The notes: a model not told the origin generated them from the letters alone. Numbered from the stretch's first letter, positions 32,713-42,356 are shown. The stretch is 64,000 bases of DNA from an uncultured bacterium (GCA_902778895.1 CACYZF010000005.1:221737-285736); one strand, 5' to 3'. Translations and numbers: made by a program.

Positions 32713-33261
32713 ATGCCATCATTGAAACTTTCACTGGAAGAAAAAGAATGGTTGCAAATCAATTGCATTGATTGCATCATTATCAGTGCTGCGAGGCGTA
32801 TCCAGTTTTTAGACACAATCAATGCGGCATCGGAAAGAGACAGACACATTATCACAACAGCGATTATTCACGCGCTTAACACTCATGCGTGCCAGGGATC
32901 GCAAGTGTTTTTCCAAATGCAAAATGAGGAATCGTTCGACCTGTTTATAAGAGAGTTTATGGACAACTTTAATCTTCTGATTAACAAACAGTCTTTAAGA
33001 ATATGGCATGATTTCTTCATTAAAATAGAAGATTATTGTTTCAGAGAAATGCAGGCTTTGCAAATTGTAAAGCTGGAATACAAGAAACTTTCCAATGAAG
33101 AACTAAAGAATAAGGTCATTTCCAAATTGCGTGAAGAGTTCATCCCTCATTTTGAACGCACTGAAGGTTTGGATCAAGAACAGTTAATTGCTGCTGCTAT
33201 CGAAAAAAGTCAATTTGAGGATAATTGCAAAAAGATTCAGAAGAGTTATACCCCATTATAA
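32713..33261 (+). CDS. Unknown helical protein between DUF262 and FRG-like genes
   Basis: The 182-residue protein has no recognised motif. It is predicted to be all-helical, with K-L-S-N-E-E-L-K-N-K-V-I-S-K-L-R-E-E in the second half. AGGAGG lies close before the ATG, so the start is secure. Base composition matches the DUF262 gene 40 nt upstream. It may be an immunity or accessory factor of that enzyme, or of the next gene. Confidence 0.7.
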   Translation: MPSLKLSLEEKEWLQINCIDCIIISAARRIQFLDTINAASERDRHIITTAIIHALNTHACQGSQVFFQMQNEESFDLFIREFMDNFNLLINKQSLRIWHDFFIKIEDYCFREMQALQIVKLEYKKLSNEELKNKVISKLREEFIPHFERTEGLDQEQLIAAAIEKSQFEDNCKKIQKSYTPL

Positions 33262-33401
33262 TTCTATTTCCCCCGTAACGGTATATCTTATCAAGGCTCC
33301 CCCGGTCATGATTAGTCTGATTCGTATTGTTAGTTGGATTGAGATTCGTTTTCATAGAAACAAAGTCTCTTTCCATTTATTCATATTCTGGAGTCCATCA
33401 C

Positions 33402-34454
33402 ATGTGTTCTTCCAATGATTTGTTTTCGTTTCTGGGCATGGTTGATAATCTTTCGCTTTTTCAGCCAAACGATACACAATTGGAACTTATTAATGACCGA
33501 AGGTGTTTTATTAAAGATAAGCTATTGTGCATTGAATATCACAATACAATTCCTTCAGGAAGAATTGTATATCGTGGCCAAAAGCGCTCTAAAATGCAAA
33601 AAAAACTCGTAAAAGATAACAGCGATTCTTCGGAAGCCACTTTTTATAACCATCTTTTTTATTTTGGGGAAAAAGCCAGATATTTTTACGAATCAAAAGA
33701 TCCTCATCAAGGATTCAAAACCGTGGCAGCAGAAGAAAACCCCGATAAGCTATTTTACCGAATATGTAAAGAAATACCTTATATCAAGCGAAAACATTCA
33801 GACTCTTTTCTTAATAACCAAGTATTTTTCCGTTTTTTTGAAATAGAAAGCAATAAAAGTGTTTTTGTTAATGCCTTGAACGAAAACAAAGCATTTTATC
33901 GTTATTATAATTCTTTTTTACATGCTTTGGGTTATAGAAAAAATAATTTGTCGCATTATTTATCTTCCTCATCATTGCTTAAAACTGCGTTTGATTTTGC
34001 TACTTCTACAAAAAATATTATGCCAGACAATACGGACTATCTCATTTTGATATATGCTCTTCCGGACCCCATACTAAATAATCTTTTCTCGATTCCTGTA
34101 TTTTATAACCATTATCACTTCCAAAGAGATTTGGAGTCAAGATTGAGTCAAATGAATTTACCAATCTTTCAAGGGGAGTGGATACATGACAAGCAAATGG
34201 AATATACACTTGTTGGGGGGATGTTTCCTCAATTGATTTGGGCAGTTTTAGATATAACTCAATCAAAAATTATAATCAATCCACACATGTTTGAAACACA
34301 TAATCCACCTTTTTCATTATGGCTTGCATTTGATCAAAGTGGTTTTGATCAAAGACTGGTTGCTGAAACAAATTATCGTTATGGTTTTTCGTATGATGGC
34401 TACGCTTTTTCCCCCATCAAACCAGAGTGCTGTTTTAGCGAAAAACAATCATAA
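33402..34454 (+). CDS. Possible FRG-like domain protein
   Basis: The 350-residue protein contains I-V-Y-R-G-Q (about residues 67-72) and, further on, L-H-A-L-G-Y-R-K-N-N-L-S-H-Y-L-S-S-S-S-L split over two helices and L-K-T-A-F-D-F-A (about 190-215). These are in the positions where FRG-domain proteins have f-R-G-Q and Q-H-Y-G-x-P-T-R-L-L-D...A-x-x-F-A, so a divergent FRG relative (often a toxin or ADP-ribosyltransferase-like protein) is possible. GGAG 9 nt before the ATG selects the start at 33402. The gene ends in a region of convergent transcription. Confidence 0.6.
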   Translation: MCSSNDLFSFLGMVDNLSLFQPNDTQLELINDRRCFIKDKLLCIEYHNTIPSGRIVYRGQKRSKMQKKLVKDNSDSSEATFYNHLFYFGEKARYFYESKDPHQGFKTVAAEENPDKLFYRICKEIPYIKRKHSDSFLNNQVFFRFFEIESNKSVFVNALNENKAFYRYYNSFLHALGYRKNNLSHYLSSSSLLKTAFDFATSTKNIMPDNTDYLILIYALPDPILNNLFSIPVFYNHYHFQRDLESRLSQMNLPIFQGEWIHDKQMEYTLVGGMFPQLIWAVLDITQSKIIINPHMFETHNPPFSLWLAFDQSGFDQRLVAETNYRYGFSYDGYAFSPIKPECCFSEKQS

Positions 34455-34655
34455 TAACAGACAAAGACTATCAATAGATTATGCCACATTAAAGCATCAA
34501 TGCATTCCTCGTCTGTCTCGGCGCGACGCTTGCACCGCTGCTTCCGTTGTTCTTCTCTCCTCAACATCCCTCATTCCGTCGTGTCCCCATTCAGACGATG
34601 CAAAGATTGCTCATTAAGCAAAGGAATAAAACCATTGAAAAGCTTTTTTATGAAC

Positions 34656-35699
34656 TCATACATCTTTCTCAAATTCAATTCTATTCTTTAATACGTGATA
34701 GCACTTTACAGAGTTGCGTTCAATATGCTCGTCTGAAAAGAACACGATATTATAATCTTTTACTCCGTGACACGCGGCACTTTTATATACGATACCATCA
34801 ACCTTCTGTTGTTTAATATATTCACATAAGTACTGAATTGGAAGATAATCAAGATCACTTTTCATTGGAGATATGGGTTGAGACATCTTTGTGTCCAAAA
34901 TCTTCAAAAAAGGAATGATTTGCGAGAACTTTTCTAACTCATCAATTTCAAAAGGAGATATTGTCCCCGGTTGAAAACGTAGGTCAACAATATAGATGGA
35001 TGCAGGATCTTTAATTCTCAAATCAACAACACTGACATATGCTCCGATGTGGGGACGGACCTCATGAATTGCACACTTCGGAGTCGTTCCCGTGTATAAA
35101 TATGATATTCCAATTGGATTTGCACGTCCATTTTTAGCCAATTCAACAGGAGGTTTTCCCATTTTGTTAAGGGAAAGAGGTCTATTGTAATTATCTTTAT
35201 TAATTCTGGCTCGATATAATGCTTTGGGAAGCTTTTTTAACTGAATTTGATTCATAAAACTGGCAAGAATATCTAACCCGAGACGATTATGTATATCCTC
35301 TGGATGAATGAACCTGTTTTGATATTTAATCTCCTGAGAAAACTCTTTCCAACCAGCTATAGCTTCTCGTTCGCGTTTCTTTAGATTCCGTAAGCAATAA
35401 TGCTTCTTGGAGAATTGTTTTTGAAATATAGCATTCAAAAGGCGTATTTGAGCATCGCTTTTTAATTTTGATGACCATATAGCCCAGTCTTGCCCTAGTT
35501 GTTCTGCTAACGTTTTAGTCCCCCCATGCACATATAGATCAACAACTGGTTGAAAATCCATCTTTAATTCATGCGGCTCAAGTAGGGGCTGGTTCTCTTT
35601 TAAGCAAAAAGAACAATTTCCTTTGAGGTTTTGTGGCCAATTAATAGTCTTTCTTAAATAGCCATCTGCAAAACAATAAGGGCAACAATACTCTGACAT
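34656..35699 (-). CDS. RES-domain protein with N-terminal zinc ribbon
   Basis: The 347-residue protein starts with C-C-P-Y-C...C-S-F-C (residues 5-32), a probable zinc ribbon, followed by a helical region and a RES domain: L-Y-R-A-R-I, A-N-G/K-N-G-R-A-N-P-I-G-I-S-Y-L-Y and C-A-I-H-E-V-R-P. The Arg, Glu and Ser of the RES fold are visible. RES toxins (such as MbcT/Xre-RES) degrade NAD+. This larger HEPN/RES-type version follows the sce7725-type gene by 10 nt and shares its transcript, suggesting it is the effector. The start M-S-E-Y is preferred to an ATG inside the previous gene. Confidence 0.85.
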   Translation of the reverse strand: MSEYCCPYCFADGYLRKTINWPQNLKGNCSFCLKENQPLLEPHELKMDFQPVVDLYVHGGTKTLAEQLGQDWAIWSSKLKSDAQIRLLNAIFQKQFSKKHYCLRNLKKREREAIAGWKEFSQEIKYQNRFIHPEDIHNRLGLDILASFMNQIQLKKLPKALYRARINKDNYNRPLSLNKMGKPPVELAKNGRANPIGISYLYTGTTPKCAIHEVRPHIGAYVSVVDLRIKDPASIYIVDLRFQPGTISPFEIDELEKFSQIIPFLKILDTKMSQPISPMKSDLDYLPIQYLCEYIKQQKVDGIVYKSAACHGVKDYNIVFFSDEHIERNSVKCYHVLKNRIEFEKDV

Positions 35700-35709
35700 G
35701 AGACATCTT

Positions 35710-36666
35710 TCATTGCTTTTCCAAATAATTATCAAGAGTCTGAATATGGTGAATCATTGATAATTTTTTCAATGCCCCTAGTCCAGGATAATGACCTTCA
35801 TTATTGAGGCGTCTATAATCCTGAATAGCAGAAGAATTCAAAATCAAGTCTTCTGGAGAATTGTCTATGGTAGAAATCATCTTGGTTAATGCTTCTGAAA
35901 ACTTTCCCGCTGGGTTCCTATAGGTTGCAGAAGAATCCGACTTAAAGTGGAAGATTTTCATAATGTCGTCATCATTTTTATCTAAGAATGTCAGATGAAT
36001 TGCAATAGCATATGCAGGACCGCCTGTTTCTGAGTATTCTCGACCAACCATTAAATAGTCAGAAAAGCCTGTAAACTGATCTGTGTACAGGATGTGTTGA
36101 TCTGAAAAAAATTCTTTAAAAGGATAATCTGCATTTTTCCTTTTTATAAATCCGTCTTGCAAGCTGATAAATTCTTTTCCTTTATCAATTTTCTTTATTG
36201 TTTTTATTTTGATATCCGATATGTTACTTCTATAGAACACATGCCCAGCAATCTTTTTTTTGTTATTACGTATAAAATCACAAATGTCGGAAAAGTCATT
36301 GCTTAATGCATCGTGAATCAAATAATACCCTTCCCCCCAATCTTTTGTTATTGATTGAATTTGCTCGACTGTTGTATCTTGTGTTACGAGAAAGCCCTTA
36401 TGGCAACAGCCATTAAAGCATTTAGTTTTATTCAAAAAAGCATCAATTTGTTCAGATGAATCAACCAGCTCTCCGCAGGAAGGGTTAACTATGACTATAA
36501 AATGAAATGCCTTCTGTTGAAGTGCTTCACATGCTGACTCTAAAGACTTAAAATTATTCTTTACCGGTTCAATAATTGGAAAGATTCTTTTAGGCGAAAC
36601 AAGGGTTGAGAATTCCCGGATTGCTAAGAGTTCAAACTGTTTCCCGTAGAAAAAAGGATAATACAT
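35710..36666 (-). CDS. sce7725-family protein
   Basis: The 318-residue protein matches the sce7725/phage beta-protein type: M-Y-Y-P-F-F-Y-G-K-Q-F-E-L-L-A-I-R-E-F at the start, I-I-E-P-V-K (about residue 32-37), V-N-P-S-C-G, and A-I-A-I-H-L-T-F near the centre. Its activity is not established. It lies between the sce7726-type gene (12 nt) and the RES gene (10 nt), a recurring gene set. The low GC content matches its neighbours. Confidence 0.82.
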   Translation of the reverse strand: MYYPFFYGKQFELLAIREFSTLVSPKRIFPIIEPVKNNFKSLESACEALQQKAFHFIVIVNPSCGELVDSSEQIDAFLNKTKCFNGCCHKGFLVTQDTTVEQIQSITKDWGEGYYLIHDALSNDFSDICDFIRNNKKKIAGHVFYRSNISDIKIKTIKKIDKGKEFISLQDGFIKRKNADYPFKEFFSDQHILYTDQFTGFSDYLMVGREYSETGGPAYAIAIHLTFLDKNDDDIMKIFHFKSDSSATYRNPAGKFSEALTKMISTIDNSPEDLILNSSAIQDYRRLNNEGHYPGLGALKKLSMIHHIQTLDNYLEKQ

Positions 36667-36678
36667 ATATGGTCTCCT

Positions 36679-37554
36679 TTATACAATTAAATCCGCAATG
36701 GGGTAGGATAATAAATCCAAACAGCGCTGACGCTCTTTTGCTGAGAAATTGCTTTTTATAGCTAAAGCCTTTAATGGTTTTGGAATATCTTGAATAAAAG
36801 AACTCATTATTGTCCCTCGTTGCTTTAGAACCTCAACCATGTCTGCATGAAGCTCTTTTGTAGAATACTCGCTAAAAATCGTTTTGGCAACATCATATAT
36901 TTGCGTATTAGGAACATCCGGAATAGTCCCATGATGTTTTTTTATCACACTAAGGTATTCTCGCTTTCGAAGAATGTTGAAAATAACTTCTTTGTCAATA
37001 TTGTTTATATTTGACAGTGGAGAGCGCACTGTATGAATAGTTCCTCTTGATGTTAATGATAAAATACCAACTTCCTGAGGCAACTTTTTTTCTATTTCAC
37101 GAATTTGATTTGTTTTGTCAGTTGTTATTACATTTATCCGATCGAAGGCTTTTTGGTATGCGCAAATTTGTCGCTCCAAACGGTTCAGAGAATCTAATTC
37201 AGTCTTAATTTCGTAAACAGTAGATGTCCCATTTAGAATCACCATATCTGCCTTGCATGAGGCAACCGGCAATTCGCTTATCATGTAAGAAGTTTTTAAG
37301 GAATGCGTTCCTAACAAAATTTTATTTATCAAAACATTTTTATAAATATACTCGTTCCGATATTTTTTACTAAGGATGGAATAGGAAAAATTAATTACAT
37401 CCGCAAAAGACGATTCTGACGAGAACTCAGACAAAACTTGAGAACTATTCCAGATTTCCTTGAGAAGACGCGAATGGCCCAAACGAATTAATTCAGAAAA
37501 AAGGCTTGTCGAGAACAGGCGTGACAGCAAACTGTAGTTTTCTAATGCTTCCAT
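36679..37554 (-). CDS. sce7726-family protein, PD-(D/E)XK-like
   Basis: The 291-residue protein matches the sce7726 family: K-Y-R-N-E-Y-I-Y-K-N-V-L, then C-K-A-D-M-V-I-L-N-G-T-S-T-V-Y-E-I-K-T-E-L-D-S-L (split here), and L-E-R-Q-I-C-A-Y-Q-K-A-F. The D...E-I-K spacing (about residues 107-118) is the core of a PD-(D/E)XK nuclease fold. It is the first gene of the sce7726-sce7725-RES operon and has a clear promoter at 37614-37642. Confidence 0.85.
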   Translation of the reverse strand: MEALENYSLLSRLFSTSLFSELIRLGHSRLLKEIWNSSQVLSEFSSESSFADVINFSYSILSKKYRNEYIYKNVLINKILLGTHSLKTSYMISELPVASCKADMVILNGTSTVYEIKTELDSLNRLERQICAYQKAFDRINVITTDKTNQIREIEKKLPQEVGILSLTSRGTIHTVRSPLSNINNIDKEVIFNILRKREYLSVIKKHHGTIPDVPNTQIYDVAKTIFSEYSTKELHADMVEVLKQRGTIMSSFIQDIPKPLKALAIKSNFSAKERQRCLDLLSYPIADLIV

Positions 37555-37613
37555 ACCGTGTTGTCCTCTTGCGTGGAGAATGTAGAACCATCATAGTCTG
37601 GCAATCGTGACAT

Positions 37614-37642
37614 AATGTAGCACCCTTCTGAGAAAAAGTCAA
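37614..37642 (-). promoter_or_regulatory. Promoter of the sce7726-sce7725-RES operon
   Basis: On the minus strand TTGACT (37637-37642) and TACATT (37614-37619) are separated by 17 bp, about 60 nt upstream of the start codon. Confidence 0.65.
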
Positions 37643-37645
37643 GCC

Positions 37646-37677
37646 AGGAACAAAAAAAGAACCGTTTTTTTGTTCCT
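37646..37677. other. AT-rich hairpin upstream of the sce7726 promoter
   Basis: AGGAACAAAAAAA (37646-37658) pairs with TTTTTTTGTTCCT (37665-37677). It lies just behind the -35 and could be an operator or a terminator for plus-strand transcription. Confidence 0.45.
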
Positions 37678-38091
37678 AAGCAATCCCCCGTTTCCCCCAA
37701 ACGACGATACTGGAGTTAAATCCTACTCAGTTTCTCACAAATGATGAAATGCTGACACTCCTTCGTCAGTTCGTGGAACTGATCGGCACCTTCATCACTT
37801 CGTTCCATTTTTGAGGTTATATGCAACTGCCAATGCTTTCTCTGTTGGGAACGGATACGTTCGTTTTTGGTGAGCTTTTCTTATTTGGGCAGAAGAGCAG
37901 CAGACTTTTACATTGCCTTCATGTTGTTTTTGTCGGAAAACGGAAGAACCGCACTTGAAAAATGAGGATATGCGCGTTAGATTATAGCCCGATAACGTTT
38001 TTAAGCCCACCCCCCGACATCAGGAAGACCATCGTCCGTAGTCGGAAACCGCAACCTCACCTCAACACGCCGCTTCGGAGTGAACTGAATC
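37678..38091. other. Mostly non-coding; short orphan coding-like fragment
   Basis: No complete gene is visible. About 37712-37813 on the plus strand reads L-N-P-T-Q-F-L-T-N-D-E-M-L-T-L-L-R-Q-F and ends F-H-F-stop, which looks like the tail of a lost gene. The promoter of the methyltransferase gene should be in the last 150 bp, but I cannot place it. A 71-codon minus-strand frame here (37795-38010) has no ribosome site and is not accepted. Confidence 0.35.
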
Positions 38092-39678
38092 ATGCCGACA
38101 CTGAACTGGATCGGAAAGAAAGCCGTCATCAACCATGACCGCGATGTGCCGTTCCACCTCCTGCAGGAAGTCCCGGAATTGAGTTTCGGCGACAGGAACT
38201 CCGGTAACCTCTTGATTCAGGGGGACAACCTGATCGCGCTGAAATCTCTCCTGCCGTATTATGCCGGGCGTGTCAAGTGCATCTACATCGATCCGCCGTA
38301 CAACACGGGAAACGAGGGCTGGGTCTACAACGACAATGTGAACGACCCGGAAATCAAGGCTTGGATCAATCAAGTGGTCGGCAAGGAAGCCGAGGATCTT
38401 TCCCGCCATGATAAATGGCTCTGCATGATGTACCCGCGCTTGAAGTTGTTGAGGGATTTCCTCCGAAAGGACGGTTCCATTTGGATTTCCATTGACGACA
38501 ACGAAGTAACAGCCCTGCGAATGGTTTTGGATGAGATCTTTGGTCGAAATTGCTTTATAGCGTGCAACGTCTGGCAGAAACGATATTCAAGGGAAAACCG
38601 GGAGGCCATCGGCGATGTTCATGAGTATGTTTTGACATACTGTCGCGATATTGATTTGTTCAAAAACACTCGCAATAAAGTTCCGCTCACTTCAGAACAG
38701 GCCAAGGTTTATAAGAACCCAAATAATGATCCCAAAGGCAGATGGAGAACCATTCCTATAACGGCTCAAGCTGGACATGCAACACCTAATCAGTTTTACA
38801 CTATAGTAACGCCAAGCGGAAGAAGATTTGATCCTCCCGCTGGTAACTGCTGGCGTTTTACCGAAGCGAGATATAACGAACTTGTTAGTGAAGGAAGAAT
38901 TTATTTCGGTAAAGACGGAAACTCCCAGCCAACGACTATTAGATACCTTTCTGAAGTTCCTGGAGTAACTCCGTGGACATGGTGGCCAAGTGATGAAGTG
39001 GGGCACACCGATTCAGCAAAAAAAGAAATTATAGCCCTTTTTGGCGAAAACAATCTTTTTGACACACCTAAACCAGAGACTCTTCTTCAGCGTATTATCC
39101 ATATAGCTTCAAATCCTGGCGATATTGTCATGGATTCTTACCTCGGTTCAGGTACGACATGCGCAGTTGCCCATAAAATGGGGCGACAGTATATTGGAAT
39201 TGAGATGGGTGAGCATTGCGAAACACACTGTGCCGTGCGACTGAAGAAAGTTGTCGAAGGAGAACAGGGCGGTGTTTCCAAGGAACAAGACTGGAAAGGC
39301 GGTGGAGGTTTCCGTTACTACCGCCTGGGAAATCCGCTGTTCGATGAATACGGCAATGTGTTCGGCGAAGTGTCTTTCTCCGACCTGGCGAAACATGTGT
39401 TCTTCTCGGAAACCGGATCGCCTCTGCCGGATGGTTCGGATGTGAGCACACCGTTCATCGGTGCATACGAGGGGCGGGCCATTTACCTGCTATACAACGG
39501 CATCCTGAAAGACCGGAATCCGCGCAACGGAAATGTCCTGACGCGTGAGGTCCTGTCCTATCTTCCCCCGTTCGACGGTCCGAAGGTGGTCTACGGGACG
39601 GGTTGCCGTCTCTCCGCCATGACTCTCCGGGCCGCCCAAATCGAATTCAAACAAATTCCATACGAACTGAAACGGTAG
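38092..39678 (+). CDS. mod: Type III restriction-modification system methyltransferase (Mod)
   Basis: The 528-residue protein is a beta-class adenine-N6 methyltransferase: D-P-P-Y-N-T-G (about residues 67-73) comes before the SAM-binding motif D-S-Y-L-G-S-G-T-T (about 347-355). The region between (about 150-330) is the target-recognition domain and is clearly more AT-rich than the two ends of the gene, consistent with exchange of specificity. It modifies the recognition site and is needed with Res for cleavage. GGAG lies upstream of the ATG, with long spacing. The Res gene begins 11 nt after the stop. Confidence 0.92.
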   Translation: MPTLNWIGKKAVINHDRDVPFHLLQEVPELSFGDRNSGNLLIQGDNLIALKSLLPYYAGRVKCIYIDPPYNTGNEGWVYNDNVNDPEIKAWINQVVGKEAEDLSRHDKWLCMMYPRLKLLRDFLRKDGSIWISIDDNEVTALRMVLDEIFGRNCFIACNVWQKRYSRENREAIGDVHEYVLTYCRDIDLFKNTRNKVPLTSEQAKVYKNPNNDPKGRWRTIPITAQAGHATPNQFYTIVTPSGRRFDPPAGNCWRFTEARYNELVSEGRIYFGKDGNSQPTTIRYLSEVPGVTPWTWWPSDEVGHTDSAKKEIIALFGENNLFDTPKPETLLQRIIHIASNPGDIVMDSYLGSGTTCAVAHKMGRQYIGIEMGEHCETHCAVRLKKVVEGEQGGVSKEQDWKGGGGFRYYRLGNPLFDEYGNVFGEVSFSDLAKHVFFSETGSPLPDGSDVSTPFIGAYEGRAIYLLYNGILKDRNPRNGNVLTREVLSYLPPFDGPKVVYGTGCRLSAMTLRAAQIEFKQIPYELKR

Positions 39679-39689
39679 GAACGGCAGCC

Positions 39690-42356
39690 ATGAGAGAACT
39701 TCAACTGAAACAGTATCAGGTCCGGTCGTTGGACGCTCTCCGGGATTACTTCATCGCGTGCCACGAAACCGAGTCCGCGAAAGCGGCGTTTGAACGGGAG
39801 ACCGAACGAACTTTCGGCAAGCCTGGCTTCTACCAGAGGATCGACGAACTGCATCTGAAAGAAATCCCGTACGTCTGCCTGCGCGTCCCAACGGGCGGCG
39901 GAAAAACTCTGATGGCCTGTAAGGCCGTTTCCCTTGCGATCCGTGACTTCAAGCGGGCGGATTCCTCCATCGTCCTCTGGTTCGTTCCCTCGACTACGAT
40001 TCTGGAACAGACGCTCATGGCCCTGCGTAATCCGGAGCACCCGTACTACCAGTGCCTGAACTCGACCATGCACAATGTCGTGGTAAAGAGCATCAGCGAG
40101 GCTCTTTCGATGCCGCTGACAGACGTTTCGGGAAGAACCTGCATCATCGTCTCAACGCTTCAGGCTGTTCGCCGGGACGACAAAAACGGCCTCCGCGTCT
40201 ACAAGGATGGGAACAGCGCTTTGGCTTCGCACTTTGAGCATATCCCGGAACAGTGCAAGACGGAAGTGGATTACAACGAGGCCACCGGCAAGCCGATTCT
40301 CTCCCTGAAAAACCTACTGGCGATGCACCGCCCCGTCGTGATTGTGGACGAGGCGCACAACGCCAGAACACTTCTTTCGTTCCAGGTGCTGGACGGTTTC
40401 CACCCGTCCTGCATCGTTGAGTTCACTGCCACGCCGGATACCAAGACCAATCCGTCGAATGTCCTGTACAGCGTCTCCGCACGGGAATTGCAGGCAGAGT
40501 ACATGATCAAAATGCCTATCGAGGTCGTCGGGCGTCCGTCCGCGTGGAAGGAATTAGTTCAGGACGCCATCAACTGCCGCAACGGTTTGGAGAAGGTGGC
40601 CGAACTCGAACGAATCCAGATTCCGCGCCACGAATACATCCGCCCGATTCTGCTCTTCCAGGCGATGAAGAAAAGCAGTACGGACGCCTCCACGATCTAC
40701 GCGGAACGGCTGAAAGAAATCCTGATTCAGGACTACCGCATCCCGGAAGAGCAGATCAAGATCGCCACGGGCAACAACTCCGAAATCGACGGCATAGACC
40801 TGTTTGCCGAGGATTGTCCCGTCCGGTACATCATCACGCAACAGGCCCTGCGAGAGGGCTGGGACTGCTCATTTGCCTACGTCCTCTGTTCCATCGCTGA
40901 CAGCTGGTCTCCCGTCCAGGTGGAGCAGTTCATCGGAAGAATCATGCGACTGCCTCACGTCGTGAAAAAAGATGCCCCGGAGCTGAACAAAGCATACGTC
41001 TTCGCTCCGTCCAGCTTCACTGAGGTGGCCGCATCCCTGCGCGATGCCCTCGTGCAAAACGGATTCCAGAAGTTCGAGGCAACGCGGATGATCCAGGAAG
41101 CGCCGCAAATGGAGCATGACGATCTCTTCCCGGAGCAGCAGTACGATTACGACTATGACAACTTCTCGACCACGATACAGCTGACCTCGCCTCCGGAGAA
41201 TCTGCCGTTGTTCTCACCTCAACTGGCGGCCCATGCCTCCTACGACCCGAAGAGCAACACGATTACGTTCAAACGCAGCATGTCTCCTGAGAACCGGAAC
41301 GAGTTGAGACAGCATTTCCCGCAGGACAGGCAGAAAATCGACCTGGGGTATATGGAGAGTAACCGGTTCCACCCTGAACGGCTTTCCAAAATCGAGATGG
41401 GCTATGAGCTCCAGGTGCCGTATCTGTGCGTTCAGGAGACGCCGGACCTGATTCTTCCGTTCAACGAGGAAACGCTTTTTGAGCGGATTGATTACAGCCG
41501 ACGTGATTTGACCGAAGCATTGCTGGCTCTGGATTACCATTCTACTGCCGGAGAAGTCACGACAGGCGTAATCGGTGTGAACCAGAACGGAGAGGTCATT
41601 TCCCAGGCAATCCAGCTTCTGCAGGAGCAGTCGTACGCTTGGGATTTCAACGCAGCATCCGAATGGACGGACTCTGATCTGGTCTACTGGATTGATGAGC
41701 GTCTGCCGCATCCGGACATTTCCGCAGCGGACATGACCGCCGTCCTGAGCAGCGTGATTGCGCAGATGCTCACAGTGCGTGATATGCTGCTGCAACAGCT
41801 CGTTGTTGACAAATATGTCCTTCTGAAGAGCTTCCAGAAAGCATTGGATTCCTTCCGAAACAAGCAACGAGACCGGGCGTATCAGAGCCTGCTTCTGCCG
41901 GACTGTGAAGAGACCCCGTTGCGAGTCCGACCGGAATGTTGCTTCACATACGGGGAACAATACCCCGTCAACACGCCTTACCGTGGGCCAGTCATGTTCA
42001 ACAAGCACCTGTATCCCGAAATCGGCGACCTGAACGATGAGGAAGTCCAGTGCGCTCAAAAGCTGGACCTGCATCCAAAGGTCGATGCATGGGTTCGTAA
42101 TCTGGACAAACGCGAACAGGATTCCTTCTGGCTGCAAACCGCAACGGACAAGTTCTATCCTGACTTCGTTTGCAAGCTGACCGATGGCCGAATCCTGGTC
42201 GTGGAGTACAAGGGACATCACCTTTACTCCAACGCTGACTCCAGGGAAAAGCGGACGATTGGGGAAATCTGGGCCCGGCTTTCTAATGGGAACTGTTTGT
42301 TTATCATGACCGATGGCATGGATTTAGACCAACGTCTGACGAGCCTGGGGCTGTAA
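39690..42356 (+). CDS. res: Type III restriction enzyme Res subunit
   Basis: The 888-residue protein is a superfamily 2 translocase-nuclease. Motif I is V-P-T-G-G-G-K-T (about 66-73), motif II V-D-E-A-H-N (about 216-221), and the C-terminal helicase motif V-E-Q-F-I-G-R-I-M-R-L-P is present. The C-terminal PD-(D/E)XK nuclease is seen as P-D-F-V-C-K-L...V-V-E-Y-K-G-H (about 825-842). AGGA 9 nt before the ATG at 39690 places the start after the mod stop; the frame also extends back into mod, which is not used. It needs Mod to bind DNA. Confidence 0.93.
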   Translation: MRELQLKQYQVRSLDALRDYFIACHETESAKAAFERETERTFGKPGFYQRIDELHLKEIPYVCLRVPTGGGKTLMACKAVSLAIRDFKRADSSIVLWFVPSTTILEQTLMALRNPEHPYYQCLNSTMHNVVVKSISEALSMPLTDVSGRTCIIVSTLQAVRRDDKNGLRVYKDGNSALASHFEHIPEQCKTEVDYNEATGKPILSLKNLLAMHRPVVIVDEAHNARTLLSFQVLDGFHPSCIVEFTATPDTKTNPSNVLYSVSARELQAEYMIKMPIEVVGRPSAWKELVQDAINCRNGLEKVAELERIQIPRHEYIRPILLFQAMKKSSTDASTIYAERLKEILIQDYRIPEEQIKIATGNNSEIDGIDLFAEDCPVRYIITQQALREGWDCSFAYVLCSIADSWSPVQVEQFIGRIMRLPHVVKKDAPELNKAYVFAPSSFTEVAASLRDALVQNGFQKFEATRMIQEAPQMEHDDLFPEQQYDYDYDNFSTTIQLTSPPENLPLFSPQLAAHASYDPKSNTITFKRSMSPENRNELRQHFPQDRQKIDLGYMESNRFHPERLSKIEMGYELQVPYLCVQETPDLILPFNEETLFERIDYSRRDLTEALLALDYHSTAGEVTTGVIGVNQNGEVISQAIQLLQEQSYAWDFNAASEWTDSDLVYWIDERLPHPDISAADMTAVLSSVIAQMLTVRDMLLQQLVVDKYVLLKSFQKALDSFRNKQRDRAYQSLLLPDCEETPLRVRPECCFTYGEQYPVNTPYRGPVMFNKHLYPEIGDLNDEEVQCAQKLDLHPKVDAWVRNLDKREQDSFWLQTATDKFYPDFVCKLTDGRILVVEYKGHHLYSNADSREKRTIGEIWARLSNGNCLFIMTDGMDLDQRLTSLGL

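Noticed and set aside
37795..38010. 71-codon minus-strand frame
   Set aside because: No ribosome site, no recognisable features, and it lies in a junction region with low coding signal.
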